Positions 55,844 through 62,829 of a DNA stretch of 63,027 bases are shown piece by piece. Source of the stretch: Comamonas halotolerans (lineage in GTDB: Bacteria; Pseudomonadota; Gammaproteobacteria; Burkholderiales; Burkholderiaceae_C); assembly GCF_030162935.1 (NCBI RefSeq), contig NZ_JASAUZ010000008.1, forward strand, positions 1-63,027. Direction: 5' to 3'. Position numbers and translations under genes: made by a program. Each line of letters starts with the position of its first letter. Positions within the stretch are counted from its first letter, which is position 1. The notes below the pieces were generated by a model. The model saw only the letters and a list, made by a program, of their open reading frames with translations. It was not told the origin of the DNA and made no database searches.

Positions 55844-55920
55844 TGTATTCATCATGAATTCATTTGTGTATTCAAAGTGAATTCATTTTAGGCTCCGTGG
55901 TGAATTCAATGTGAATTCAT
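55844..55920. promoter_or_regulatory. Three operator-like repeats in the phage divergent promoter region
   Basis: Three 20-bp units TGWATTCA-N3-TGAATTCAT at 55844-55863, 55867-55886 and 55901-55920; each contains the dyad ATTCA-N3-TGAAT. They fill the space between the minus-strand regulator and the ssDNA-binding gene, as expected for the immunity operators of a filamentous phage. Confidence 0.75.
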
Positions 55921-55933
55921 CATAGGAGCAAAC

Positions 55934-56242
55934 ATGATTCAAATCTCGGTGAAGTCGACCGAAGTCCGCAACCAGCGCGGCACTGGCAAAACCTCTGGCA
56001 AAGCCTACGACCTGAATTTTCAGACCGTCTGGGCGCATACCTCGGATCGCAATGGCAATCCGAATCCGTACCCTGAGAAAGTGGAAATCATCTTGGAGAA
56101 AAACGAGCAGGGCGCTGCATTGTTCTATCCAGTTGGTGAATACACATTGGCTCCAAATTCGGTCTACGTGGATCGAAGCGGCAATCTGAGCATAAGCCCC
56201 CGGCTGATTGCTTTGAAGCCTAAAGCTGCTGCGGCGGCTTAA
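55934..56242 (+). CDS. Inovirus single-stranded DNA-binding protein (gene V type)
   Basis: 102 aa, AGGAG site. A beta-rich sequence with MIQISVKSTEVRNQRGTGKTSGKAYDL, conserved YPEKVEII, and GEYTLAPNSVYVDRSGNLSI; this matches phage helix-destabilising proteins. It coats nascent viral ssDNA and directs it to assembly. First gene of the phage plus-strand operon. Confidence 0.82.
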   Translation: MIQISVKSTEVRNQRGTGKTSGKAYDLNFQTVWAHTSDRNGNPNPYPEKVEIILEKNEQGAALFYPVGEYTLAPNSVYVDRSGNLSISPRLIALKPKAAAAA

Positions 56243-56251
56243 GGGGCAATC

Positions 56252-56440
56252 ATGGAACACGCAGCGCGTGAAGCCATTGCAGAAGGGGCCTTGCTGTCTC
56301 TTCTTGCTCAATTCAATGGTGCGCACGATATCAAGGCGGATCGTGTGACCGTATCTCTCACAACTGGCTCAGACGGTGGTTGCTTCACTGATGTGACCTA
56401 TTGGGCCGGTGATGTGCCAGTAGGCGGGGAGGGCTTCTGA
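56252..56440 (+). CDS. Small phage protein, hypothetical
   Basis: 62 aa, ATG with AAGGGG upstream, 9 nt after the ssDNA-binding gene. Ends in VPVGGEGF; the stop overlaps the ATG of the next gene (TGATG). The last codons serve as the ribosome site of that gene (GGGGAGGG). Function unknown. Confidence 0.75.
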   Translation: MEHAAREAIAEGALLSLLAQFNGAHDIKADRVTVSLTTGSDGGCFTDVTYWAGDVPVGGEGF

Positions 56441-56703
56441 TGATCGTATTGATCACGGCACGCCCCGGTGAAGGCATGACCCTATCGACCCTATTCGGTC
56501 GCCTTGCTCCCGTCCCAGACTCTTTGCGTTTTGGTCAATCCAACGGCGCAAAGCAGCTTGAAGCCCTGCGTGCTCGTGCGCAGTGGCTGGATTTTCCACC
56601 TCGTGGGCGTGAACTGCCTCCTGACTACGACCGTCAATGCTTTGACATCGCTTGTCGTCTGCGAGAGCAGGGCAATTACTTGATTCAAACAGGGGTTCGG
56701 TGA
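56440..56703 (+). CDS. Small phage protein, hypothetical
   Basis: 87 aa. Begins MIVLITARPGEGMTLS, which resembles the beginning of a P-loop protein such as Zot but lacks the GKT lysine; the rest (LRARAQWLDFPPRGRELPPDYD) is soluble. Its stop overlaps the next ATG (TGATG at 56701-56705). Function unknown. Confidence 0.75.
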   Translation: MIVLITARPGEGMTLSTLFGRLAPVPDSLRFGQSNGAKQLEALRARAQWLDFPPRGRELPPDYDRQCFDIACRLREQGNYLIQTGVR

Positions 56704-56876
56704 TGTTTGAACTTGATTTCTGGATGGGCATTTCTTTTGCCATTGTTCTGGTTATTGGCTTGCGCATGGTGTTCGGTTTTATCTCCCAGCGGCCAATCAA
56801 TTATTCGAGAACAAGTACTCCTCGCTCTGACACGCCAAAGCCTTCTGACTATCCGTTTGGTGGTGAGGGCTTCTGA
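56703..56876 (+). CDS. Small phage membrane protein
   Basis: 57 aa from ATG 56703 (MFELDFWMGISFAIVLVIGL); one membrane helix (about residues 7-27) and a polar tail that ends in YPFGGEGF, the same terminal motif as the 62-aa protein. Start and stop both overlap neighbouring genes by one base. Possibly a small virion or assembly protein. Confidence 0.7.
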   Translation: MFELDFWMGISFAIVLVIGLRMVFGFISQRPINYSRTSTPRSDTPKPSDYPFGGEGF

Positions 56877-57889
56877 TGTACAAGCGCCAGCACCGTTTTG
56901 ACCAAGACAAACACGCTATGCCATTTCAACCATGGCAGGTGTCGCGCCGCATGGGCTTCGCATTCGATGAAATGCGCGGTCGCATGGCGGTCGGCCAAGA
57001 CGAAGAGCAGGGCGCTCGCATGGACTGTCTTCGCGGCGTAGCCGCGGGGCTTGTCTCAGTTTCAACAACTTGCAAGGAGGGGGAATTTAAGAATTTCTCT
57101 GAGTTGCTAGGTGAAGCTGAGACCGTAGAGATAGATAAAAACATTGCCCGAATTACACGCTTGCGCAAGTCATTGGGCGTTGCGGCCAAGTGCCTGCATA
57201 ACTTGGGTGCCCGCAATCAGCGCATCTGGATGCAGACGCTGACGTATCGCGGTGATAACGACGCTTGGCGTGCAGAACACATCAGCCGGTATCTCGATGG
57301 CTTGCGAAAGTGGCATTACAGCCGCACGGGTAGCAAAAAAGTCCGCTATGTCTGGTGTGCAGAACTACAGAAGCGCGGCGTTATTCATTACCACGTGATT
57401 CTTTGGCTGGATCACGCGTTAACCCCTCCAATGGCTGATCGTCCTTGGAAAAACCGGGGGCGATGGGAGCCACCCATGTGGCGGCATGGCATGTCGAACC
57501 GTTTGGAGTCGTTCGCGCCAGTGGCTTACATCATGAATTACGCCAAAAAGATTGAACAAAAAAACATTGGCAATTTTCCACGGGGTGCACGCATTCATGG
57601 TTGTGGTGGCTTGGACGTTACTGGTCGCGGTATTCGCCGCTGGGTTATGTGGCCTGCGTATGTGCAGGGGAATGCTGAAGTCGGTGAGCGCTGGAGACCT
57701 GCGAAAGGCGGCGGATATGAAAACGCTTCAACTGGCGAAATCCTCCTTGCTGAATTTGCACCAACAGGCAGCAGTTTTACGCGCTTTGTCCGGGTGCGGC
57801 GGCATCCGAGAGCGATAGATGCAGCAGGGCCTTTTAACTGGTTTAACCCATTGGATGCAGACGCCTCTATGCGTCCAGTGATTCATTAA
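56876..57889 (+). CDS. Inovirus rolling-circle replication initiator (HUH endonuclease)
   Basis: 337 aa, ATG overlapping the previous stop. Motif 1 IWMQTLTYR (residues 117-125), HUH motif His171-Tyr-His173 in GVIHYHVILWL, and two tyrosines Tyr218 and Tyr222 in VAYIMNYAKKI, as in two-tyrosine Rep proteins. It nicks the plus-strand origin and restarts replication. The origin probably lies in the hairpin-rich region at 61227-61785. Confidence 0.9.
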   Translation: MYKRQHRFDQDKHAMPFQPWQVSRRMGFAFDEMRGRMAVGQDEEQGARMDCLRGVAAGLVSVSTTCKEGEFKNFSELLGEAETVEIDKNIARITRLRKSLGVAAKCLHNLGARNQRIWMQTLTYRGDNDAWRAEHISRYLDGLRKWHYSRTGSKKVRYVWCAELQKRGVIHYHVILWLDHALTPPMADRPWKNRGRWEPPMWRHGMSNRLESFAPVAYIMNYAKKIEQKNIGNFPRGARIHGCGGLDVTGRGIRRWVMWPAYVQGNAEVGERWRPAKGGGYENASTGEILLAEFAPTGSSFTRFVRVRRHPRAIDAAGPFNWFNPLDADASMRPVIH

Positions 57890-57909
57890 TTGAGGCAGAG
57901 GAAAAAATT

Positions 57910-58149
57910 ATGTTCTCTCAAACTTTGGGCGTTGCCCGTAAATATGGCAGCAAGCTGGCCGCTGCTGGTACTTCGCTGGCTGTGTCTGGTGCCGTCATGG
58001 CTCAAGAGGCTCCGTCTTGGCTGGATACAGCGAAAGAAAAAGCCACGGAAAACGGTACTGCTGTTGTCGCGGTGGTCGGTGCTATCGCTCTCGCTGGCCT
58101 CGCAATCTGGGGTGCAAAGTGGGGCGCTCGCAAACTCGGCTTCCTGTAA
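57910..58149 (+). CDS. Inovirus major coat protein
   Basis: 79 aa. A long signal peptide (residues 1-31, ending AVMA) precedes QEAPSWLDTAKEKATENG (acidic amphipathic exterior), a membrane helix GTAVVAVVGAIALAGLAIW and a basic C-terminus GAKWGARKLGFL that faces DNA. The mature protein of about 48 aa has the classic pVIII layout. Confidence 0.93.
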   Translation: MFSQTLGVARKYGSKLAAAGTSLAVSGAVMAQEAPSWLDTAKEKATENGTAVVAVVGAIALAGLAIWGAKWGARKLGFL

Positions 58150-58161
58150 TCGGGTAGCGCC

Positions 58162-58341
58162 ATGGACGATCAGCAAACAACTGAGGCAACCACTCAGGCG
58201 GTGCTGGTCGTCCAGCCAGCGCCTCCCAGTGAGCAAGACAGGCAGGACATGGACACCCTTACGGGGATCATCCTCGCAATGTGCATCCCTGTTTATCTGC
58301 TCAAGCTCGCTATCCGACAACTGAGCCTAGACCATGACTAG
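58162..58341 (+). CDS. Small phage coat-like membrane protein
   Basis: 59 aa (MDDQQTTEATTQAVLVVQPA...), with a single membrane helix near residues 37-53 (GIILAMCIPVYLLKLAI) and no signal peptide. It lies 12 nt after the major coat gene and overlaps the following gene by 8 nt. Position and size suggest a pVII/pIX-like minor coat protein (inference). Confidence 0.75.
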   Translation: MDDQQTTEATTQAVLVVQPAPPSEQDRQDMDTLTGIILAMCIPVYLLKLAIRQLSLDHD

Positions 58342-59917
58342 TCATGTCAAATCCTCTCGATTACATGTACGCCGCTGGCTGTTGTTTCCTTATCTGGTGC
58401 TTGCTGCGGTAGGTGCGAATGCGGCTGATGTGCCGATCCCTAAACCTGCTAACGGGGCTGTCTCTCACCCCAATACGCTTGAGTACAAAAAGACAGGTAA
58501 CACATACACGTGGAACCCTGTCGGTACAACAACACCTCCCGGCTCCGGTACTGTCTCTTTTCCAAGTACGACAACGGTTTCAGATGTAGAGCCAAAGGTA
58601 ACGACAAAGGGTGACCTGCCTTACAAGCACAAAGGTGGCTCAGGGGCAAAAGTCGTTATCTCAAAAGGTATTGACAAGAAAAAAGTAGCTGCAGCTGCGG
58701 CGGCTGCACTTGCTGCCGCGGCTTCTGTAAAAGTTAAACCCGGCAATCCCTATGTGATGCTTGCTGCTGTTTCTTGCACATTGCTTTGTATGTATGCAAT
58801 TGATGCGGTTGAGCATTGGGGTGAAACCCGTGTGCAGGTTAATGATGATGGAACTGTCGGTCTACCGATCACAGACCCTGCTGCAATTCTCTCGACTGGC
58901 TATGAGTACAAATCTGGTGGTGATTCATGGTTTCCTTCTCCTGAAATGGCATGTCAAGCAAGTGCTGGGCAGCGTGTTTCAGGCGGTTCAAGTCACTACA
59001 GGTACGAAAGTACCAATAATCCTTATTGCATTCTCTCTGTCATTAGTAAGGACGGGGAATATCTAGGTTCAAACTCGTTTTCCATTTCTGCGCAGAAATC
59101 CTTTTGCGCTAAAGGAAACTACGTCATTAACGGCGGCTGCGTCGTTGAAGCACCTACAACAGTTGACCCAATAGATGATTACTTTGAGCGTCAGTTGAAT
59201 GACCGCCCTTGGTCTGAGGTTGCGGCTGTTGTAGCTGCTGCTGCAATAGCGGAAGGCGTCAACGTTTATACGGATGGTACGGGTACGACGATCACGGGGC
59301 CAGCCACTGTACCCATCGGGGTTACTGAGTCAAGCTGGCCCGTTAACGTGCTGCCCGGTACAACGACACCAGCTCCAGCGGGTCATACTGGCCCTACAGA
59401 CTCGGGTACGCAGACAACAACAACAACGACAACTGCAACCAACACTTTTAGCCCCGGTTCATCCTCTGGTTCGTCTGGCTCTTCGGGCTCCTCCGGCTCT
59501 GGCCCGTCTATGACGACAACTCAAAAAACAGAGACTAAAACAAGCGTCACAAACAACATCACGAACAACACAAGCACAAGCGTTACAACAAACATCACAG
59601 AGACTGACGACACCCCAGACGAACCTGATTCCGACTTCTGCGAGAAGCATCCAGATTCACTGGCTTGTGCCGAAGCTGACACGCCAGATGACGAGGTGCC
59701 GACGGATCAGATTGTCCTGAGCTACGACTACGAAAGTCTGTTTGGTAATGGCTCTTGTCCCTCAGTCGATGCGGTCACATTCATGGGCAAACAAGTGCAT
59801 GTTGTCGACATGCCAGCGCTGTGTAGCAACGTCCAAAACTATATGCAGCCCTTCTTGATTGCGTCTGCACTGCTCATTGCAATGATGATCTTTGCTGGTG
59901 GAGTTCGTGGCTCATGA
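58334..59917 (+). CDS. Minor coat/adsorption protein, TspB-like (pIII position)
   Basis: 527 aa. Signal peptide (about residues 1-30, LLFPYLVLAAVGANA), an Ala-rich hydrophobic segment near 118-150, a Thr/Ser/Gly low-complexity linker near 360-410 (runs of TTTT and GSSGSSG), a Cys-bearing acidic domain (DSDFCEKHPDSLACAEAD) and a C-terminal membrane anchor (MQPFLIASALLIAMMIFAGGV). The C-terminal part resembles the TspB family of Neisseria filamentous phages. The linker and anchor architecture is that of pIII, so it probably binds the host receptor. Confidence 0.85.
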   Translation: MTSHVKSSRLHVRRWLLFPYLVLAAVGANAADVPIPKPANGAVSHPNTLEYKKTGNTYTWNPVGTTTPPGSGTVSFPSTTTVSDVEPKVTTKGDLPYKHKGGSGAKVVISKGIDKKKVAAAAAAALAAAASVKVKPGNPYVMLAAVSCTLLCMYAIDAVEHWGETRVQVNDDGTVGLPITDPAAILSTGYEYKSGGDSWFPSPEMACQASAGQRVSGGSSHYRYESTNNPYCILSVISKDGEYLGSNSFSISAQKSFCAKGNYVINGGCVVEAPTTVDPIDDYFERQLNDRPWSEVAAVVAAAAIAEGVNVYTDGTGTTITGPATVPIGVTESSWPVNVLPGTTTPAPAGHTGPTDSGTQTTTTTTTATNTFSPGSSSGSSGSSGSSGSGPSMTTTQKTETKTSVTNNITNNTSTSVTTNITETDDTPDEPDSDFCEKHPDSLACAEADTPDDEVPTDQIVLSYDYESLFGNGSCPSVDAVTFMGKQVHVVDMPALCSNVQNYMQPFLIASALLIAMMIFAGGVRGS

Positions 59918-60201
59918 AACTAGGTACTTTTCTGCTCTCTTTGGTTGAGCCGATTGCTGGCCGCATTCTCATGGCGCTCGGCATGACCGTTGTGTCATTC
60001 ATCGGTTTCACTGCTGCGTTCGATCAGCTCAAGTCGCAAATGATCTCTAGCGTTAACCGCATTCCCGCGCCTGCGCTGGAACTGTTTCTGCTTGCTGGCG
60101 GTGGCGAAGCCATCAGCATCATCGTCGCGGCCATCGCGTTCAGGGTCGTTCTTTGGCAAGCAATGAATGCCAAGAAAATCATTGGAGCTAATCCGTCATG
60201 A
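59914..60201 (+). CDS. DUF2523 family inovirus protein (pVI-like)
   Basis: 95 aa, ATGA overlap with the preceding gene. Three hydrophobic helices (SFIGFTAAF, LELFLLAGGGEAISIIVAAIAFRVVLW). DUF2523 proteins lie between the adsorption protein and Zot in many filamentous phages and are thought to be pVI-type minor coat proteins. Confidence 0.88.
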   Translation: MKLGTFLLSLVEPIAGRILMALGMTVVSFIGFTAAFDQLKSQMISSVNRIPAPALELFLLAGGGEAISIIVAAIAFRVVLWQAMNAKKIIGANPS

Positions 60202-61226
60202 TCACTCTGATTACTGGAACGCCGGGGGCCGGTAAGACCCTCTACACAATCTCAGACATCATTAAAAAGCTTATCGGTACTCAGGTTGTTGAGCTTGATG
60301 ACAACGAAAACGAGATCATCCATGACCGCGTTATTTTCACAAACATCAATGGCTTGAAGCTTGAGCATGAGCTGATTGATGGTCGTGCTGATGGCGGCTT
60401 GAATAACTGGCAAGAGTGGGCACAGCCGGGTGCACAAATCATTTTCGATGAGGTGCAAAAAGTCTGGCCGATTCGCCCTAATGGTTCAAAGGTTCCTGAC
60501 TATATTCAGGCGCTGGATACGCACCGGCACATGGGCGTTGACTTTGTGTTGATGACGCAAACCATCAACAATATGGATCGGCATTTGCAGGGGTTGGTCG
60601 GTCGCCATCTGCATATTCGCCGTATCGGGAACTTGCCTTTTGCGATCATCTACGAATGGGATCACTGCTCACGGTCTTTGATGTATTCAAAGGCTTTTAG
60701 CAAGAAGGCTTGGTTCTACAACAAGCGCGATTTCAAGCTGTACAAGAGTGCCCGCGTTCACACGAAAGTCGAGCGCAAGCCTCCAACGCTTATCTATCTT
60801 TTCCTTGCGTCCTTGCTCGGCCTTTTCTGGCTGGCACCGCTGGCATGGTCGAAGTTCTCGGCGGTCTTCGATCCTGAGCAAGTTGAGATTGCGCAGGCTG
60901 CATCTTCAACGCCTACGGTAGCTTCATCTCCAGTCCAGGCAGAAAAGCGTGTTTCTACCTCACAGCCGAAAGCTACAGAGGCTCAACCTCCTGCACCGGT
61001 TCTGTCTGGCTGTATCTCTACTGCTGACCGCTGCCTTTGCTTCACTGACAAGGGCGAACAAGTGCAGCCTGAACCCGGTTATTGCCAGTCACATACGGCT
61101 CCGCCAAAAGTGCTGCTCTCGGGCGGTAGTGTTGATTGGTATCCCGACCCTGTGCCGCCAGTTGACCCGCCGCAGCCTGAATGGACGGGCACCGTCATAG
61201 GTACTCAAAAAGGATGGCTGTTTTGA
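60198..61226 (+). CDS. zot: Zonular occludens toxin-like assembly ATPase (pI)
   Basis: 342 aa, ATGA overlap. Walker A GTPGAGKT (7-14), Walker B QIIFDEVQKVW (80-90), a DTHRHMGVDFVLMTQ sensor region, one membrane helix (about 196-216, TLIYLFLASLLGLFWLAPLAW) and a Pro-rich periplasmic tail with Cys residues. Powers phage assembly and extrusion at the inner membrane. The Vibrio toxin name does not imply toxicity here. Confidence 0.93.
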   Translation: MITLITGTPGAGKTLYTISDIIKKLIGTQVVELDDNENEIIHDRVIFTNINGLKLEHELIDGRADGGLNNWQEWAQPGAQIIFDEVQKVWPIRPNGSKVPDYIQALDTHRHMGVDFVLMTQTINNMDRHLQGLVGRHLHIRRIGNLPFAIIYEWDHCSRSLMYSKAFSKKAWFYNKRDFKLYKSARVHTKVERKPPTLIYLFLASLLGLFWLAPLAWSKFSAVFDPEQVEIAQAASSTPTVASSPVQAEKRVSTSQPKATEAQPPAPVLSGCISTADRCLCFTDKGEQVQPEPGYCQSHTAPPKVLLSGGSVDWYPDPVPPVDPPQPEWTGTVIGTQKGWLF

Positions 61227-61785
61227 GTGCGCGCATGCCTTATTTGGGGCCTGTAGTCAGCAGTTCGCCCTTTCTCGCACGCTTACCCGTCGATGTGCTC
61301 ACAGCGTGTTTTGTGCGTCTGGCCATTGCTTCCAGCTTTCACTTGATGAAACTCTGCCTCTTCGTTGCTCTTGCTCTCGCGCAGGCTTTATCCGCGTGTC
61401 GCTACGTCTGTTCTAGCGATGCCTTTGCTACGTGCTGATAAACACGGTATTTGGCGCTTTAGCGCTTTGCTGCCGGTTGTGCCGAATGTGAACGGGATAA
61501 GCATAGCGGGCAGTGCGCTTAAATTCCCCCTGCGAAAGCGATCGTTAGTCGTTACACCGATTGGGACGGGGCGAACTGTGACGACATGATGTGGAGATGC
61601 TGTACGCAGACCTAGCAAGGGTGGGCAAGCTTGCGCCGCACGCCCGCTGCTAGGTCAAGTACAGCCGATGCACTTACAAGTGTCATTGGTTGCAATGGCT
61701 CAACAGCCACTGCTGCTAGAGCGCGGTTCTCGCTTGCGAGAATTCGTCCATTCAACCATGATCCTCCTATAAAGCGGGAGGAAGC
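61227..61785. other. Phage intergenic region with long hairpin (candidate origin/packaging signal)
   Basis: 559 bp with no firm gene. An imperfect hairpin spans 61601-61663: outer TGTAC/GTACA and a perfect inner 9-bp stem GACCTAGCA/TGCTAGGTC around a G/C-rich loop. A second dyad, TTCTCGC-TT-GCGAGAA, lies at 61727-61742, and GCGCTTTAGCGC near 61454-61465. In inoviruses such a region after Zot carries the replication origin and packaging hairpin. A 75-codon frame from 61214 to 61438 overlaps the end of zot and looks non-coding. Confidence 0.6.
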
Positions 61786-62349
61786 ATGGGAATACAGGAT
61801 CGTGATTACTGGCATGAGAGACAGAGAGAGCAAGAAGGTTTGCCTCCACGTCGAGAACCGTCATTTGAGGAGCCCAAAAGACGTATTCGCATACTTGATG
61901 AAGTACGCGCTCCCGCAAGGCTTAAATCTCGCTCTCTAGATAATTTCTTCAAAGTAATACTTCTTTTTGCAGCGTTCTTTGTACTAGCTTTGCTTGGCTA
62001 TCGTTGGTATGTGACGACATTAGTTAAAGATGCCATAGGTATTGCAACGGGCGCAGTAGAGCAAATGACTGCTAATCAGGCACAAATTAGCGCAAGAATT
62101 AACGCACAAGCTGCTGAGCAAAGGAAGAAACAAGAGGCAGAGAAATTGCTTCTTATTCAAAAAGCCAATGAAGAAAGGGCTTTGCAGCTTCGGCTTCAGG
62201 TAGAGCATGACGAACGTGTCAGAAAACGTGAAGCGGCTTTCAAGCGCTTCTACCAACCATCTCAGGCATGCATGAACGAAGCTAGCGTGGAATGTGCTAA
62301 TGCTTTTATCAGAGCACAGCGTGCATTCAATGAGCAATACAAAGACTAG
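61786..62349 (+). CDS. Small phage membrane protein, paralogue of 54846-55271
   Basis: 187 aa, ATG with GGGAGGA. N-terminus MGIQDRDYWHERQREQEG, one membrane helix (about 52-72, FFKVILLFAAFFVLALLGYRW), a coiled-coil region rich in Gln, Glu and Lys (residues 90-150) and the C-terminal motif CMNEASVECANAFIRAQRAF shared with the remnant-element copy. Its stop overlaps that of the converging regulator gene. Not a known structural protein; accessory function unknown. Confidence 0.78.
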   Translation: MGIQDRDYWHERQREQEGLPPRREPSFEEPKRRIRILDEVRAPARLKSRSLDNFFKVILLFAAFFVLALLGYRWYVTTLVKDAIGIATGAVEQMTANQAQISARINAQAAEQRKKQEAEKLLLIQKANEERALQLRLQVEHDERVRKREAAFKRFYQPSQACMNEASVECANAFIRAQRAFNEQYKD

Positions 62350-62708
62350 CGCACATCGTAAAACGGGCCGTTTGCTGCTTGATCGACTTCCGCTAGTGCT
62401 TTTTCTAGCGAGTGCATACGCTGTTTGAGCTTCAAGTTTTGGCGCTTGAGCATCTGGTTTTCCTGAAATTGCAGCCGTCCCCAATTGACTGCATCGCAAT
62501 TTGCGGCTGATTGCCCCCAAACAGTCTCCCAAAACAGGGCCAACATAACCAAGCGCGGCGCTTGGCCTTTGAGCCTATATTTGCGCAATGTTTGGGGTGA
62601 TATTTCCAAGAATTTGGCTATTTGTGCGTCGCTACTTGCGATGTTGTCGAGCATCGTTAGCAAGTGCGGAAACTGTGCCGGTCGGGGTGCTTTGAACATG
62701 CACAACAC
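62346..62708 (-). CDS. Phage HTH regulator
   Basis: 120 aa from GTG 62708 (or 111 aa from ATG 62699). An HTH near residues 25-50 (SDAQIAKFLEISPQTLRKYRLKG), then WETVWGQSAANCDAVNWGRLQF and a leucine-heptad coiled coil (NLKLKQRMHSLEKALAEV). This type of small regulator is frequent beside zot in betaproteobacterial filamentous phages. In the circular phage it would lie just downstream of the DUF3693-like gene on the same strand (8-17 nt), forming a two-gene unit that integration separates. Confidence 0.72.
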   Translation of the reverse strand: MLCMFKAPRPAQFPHLLTMLDNIASSDAQIAKFLEISPQTLRKYRLKGQAPRLVMLALFWETVWGQSAANCDAVNWGRLQFQENQMLKRQNLKLKQRMHSLEKALAEVDQAANGPFYDVR

Positions 62709-62783
62709 ATGCCATGTTATGCAGCTTTAGACGTGCTGAAAAATAGGGCTTTGGGGAAGCTGTTTTTGCGGTTAAATCTGCTC

Positions 62784-62819
62784 CAAAAGCGATTTAACAT
62801 AATATACATTGTATTTAAA
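62784..62819. other. dif-like attachment site, right junction
   Basis: XerD arm ATTTAACATAA (62792-62802), central TATACA (62803-62808), XerC-side arm TTGTATTTAAA (62809-62819). The 26 bp at 62784-62809 equal those at 55459-55484. The XerC arm is again non-canonical and differs from the left site, so it belongs to the next element, not to the chromosome. Confidence 0.85.
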
Positions 62820-62829
62820 TAAGAAACGC

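Larger units (their letters stand above)
55459..62809 (+). mobile_element. Integrated filamentous phage (inovirus) at dif-like site, XerCD-dependent
   Basis: About 7.3 kb between exact 26-bp direct repeats (55459-55484 and 62784-62809) whose core ATTTAACATAATATACAT equals the XerD arm, central region and first XerC base of the dif consensus as I remember it for E. coli. Gene content and order are those of an inovirus (ssDNA-binding protein, HUH Rep, coat, TspB-like, DUF2523, Zot). No integrase is encoded, as expected for phages that exploit host XerC/XerD. Every structural gene looks intact. Confidence 0.9.

Noticed and set aside
61214..61438. 75-codon frame after zot
   Set aside because: Overlaps the zot end, has no ribosome site or motif, and lies in the presumed phage origin region.
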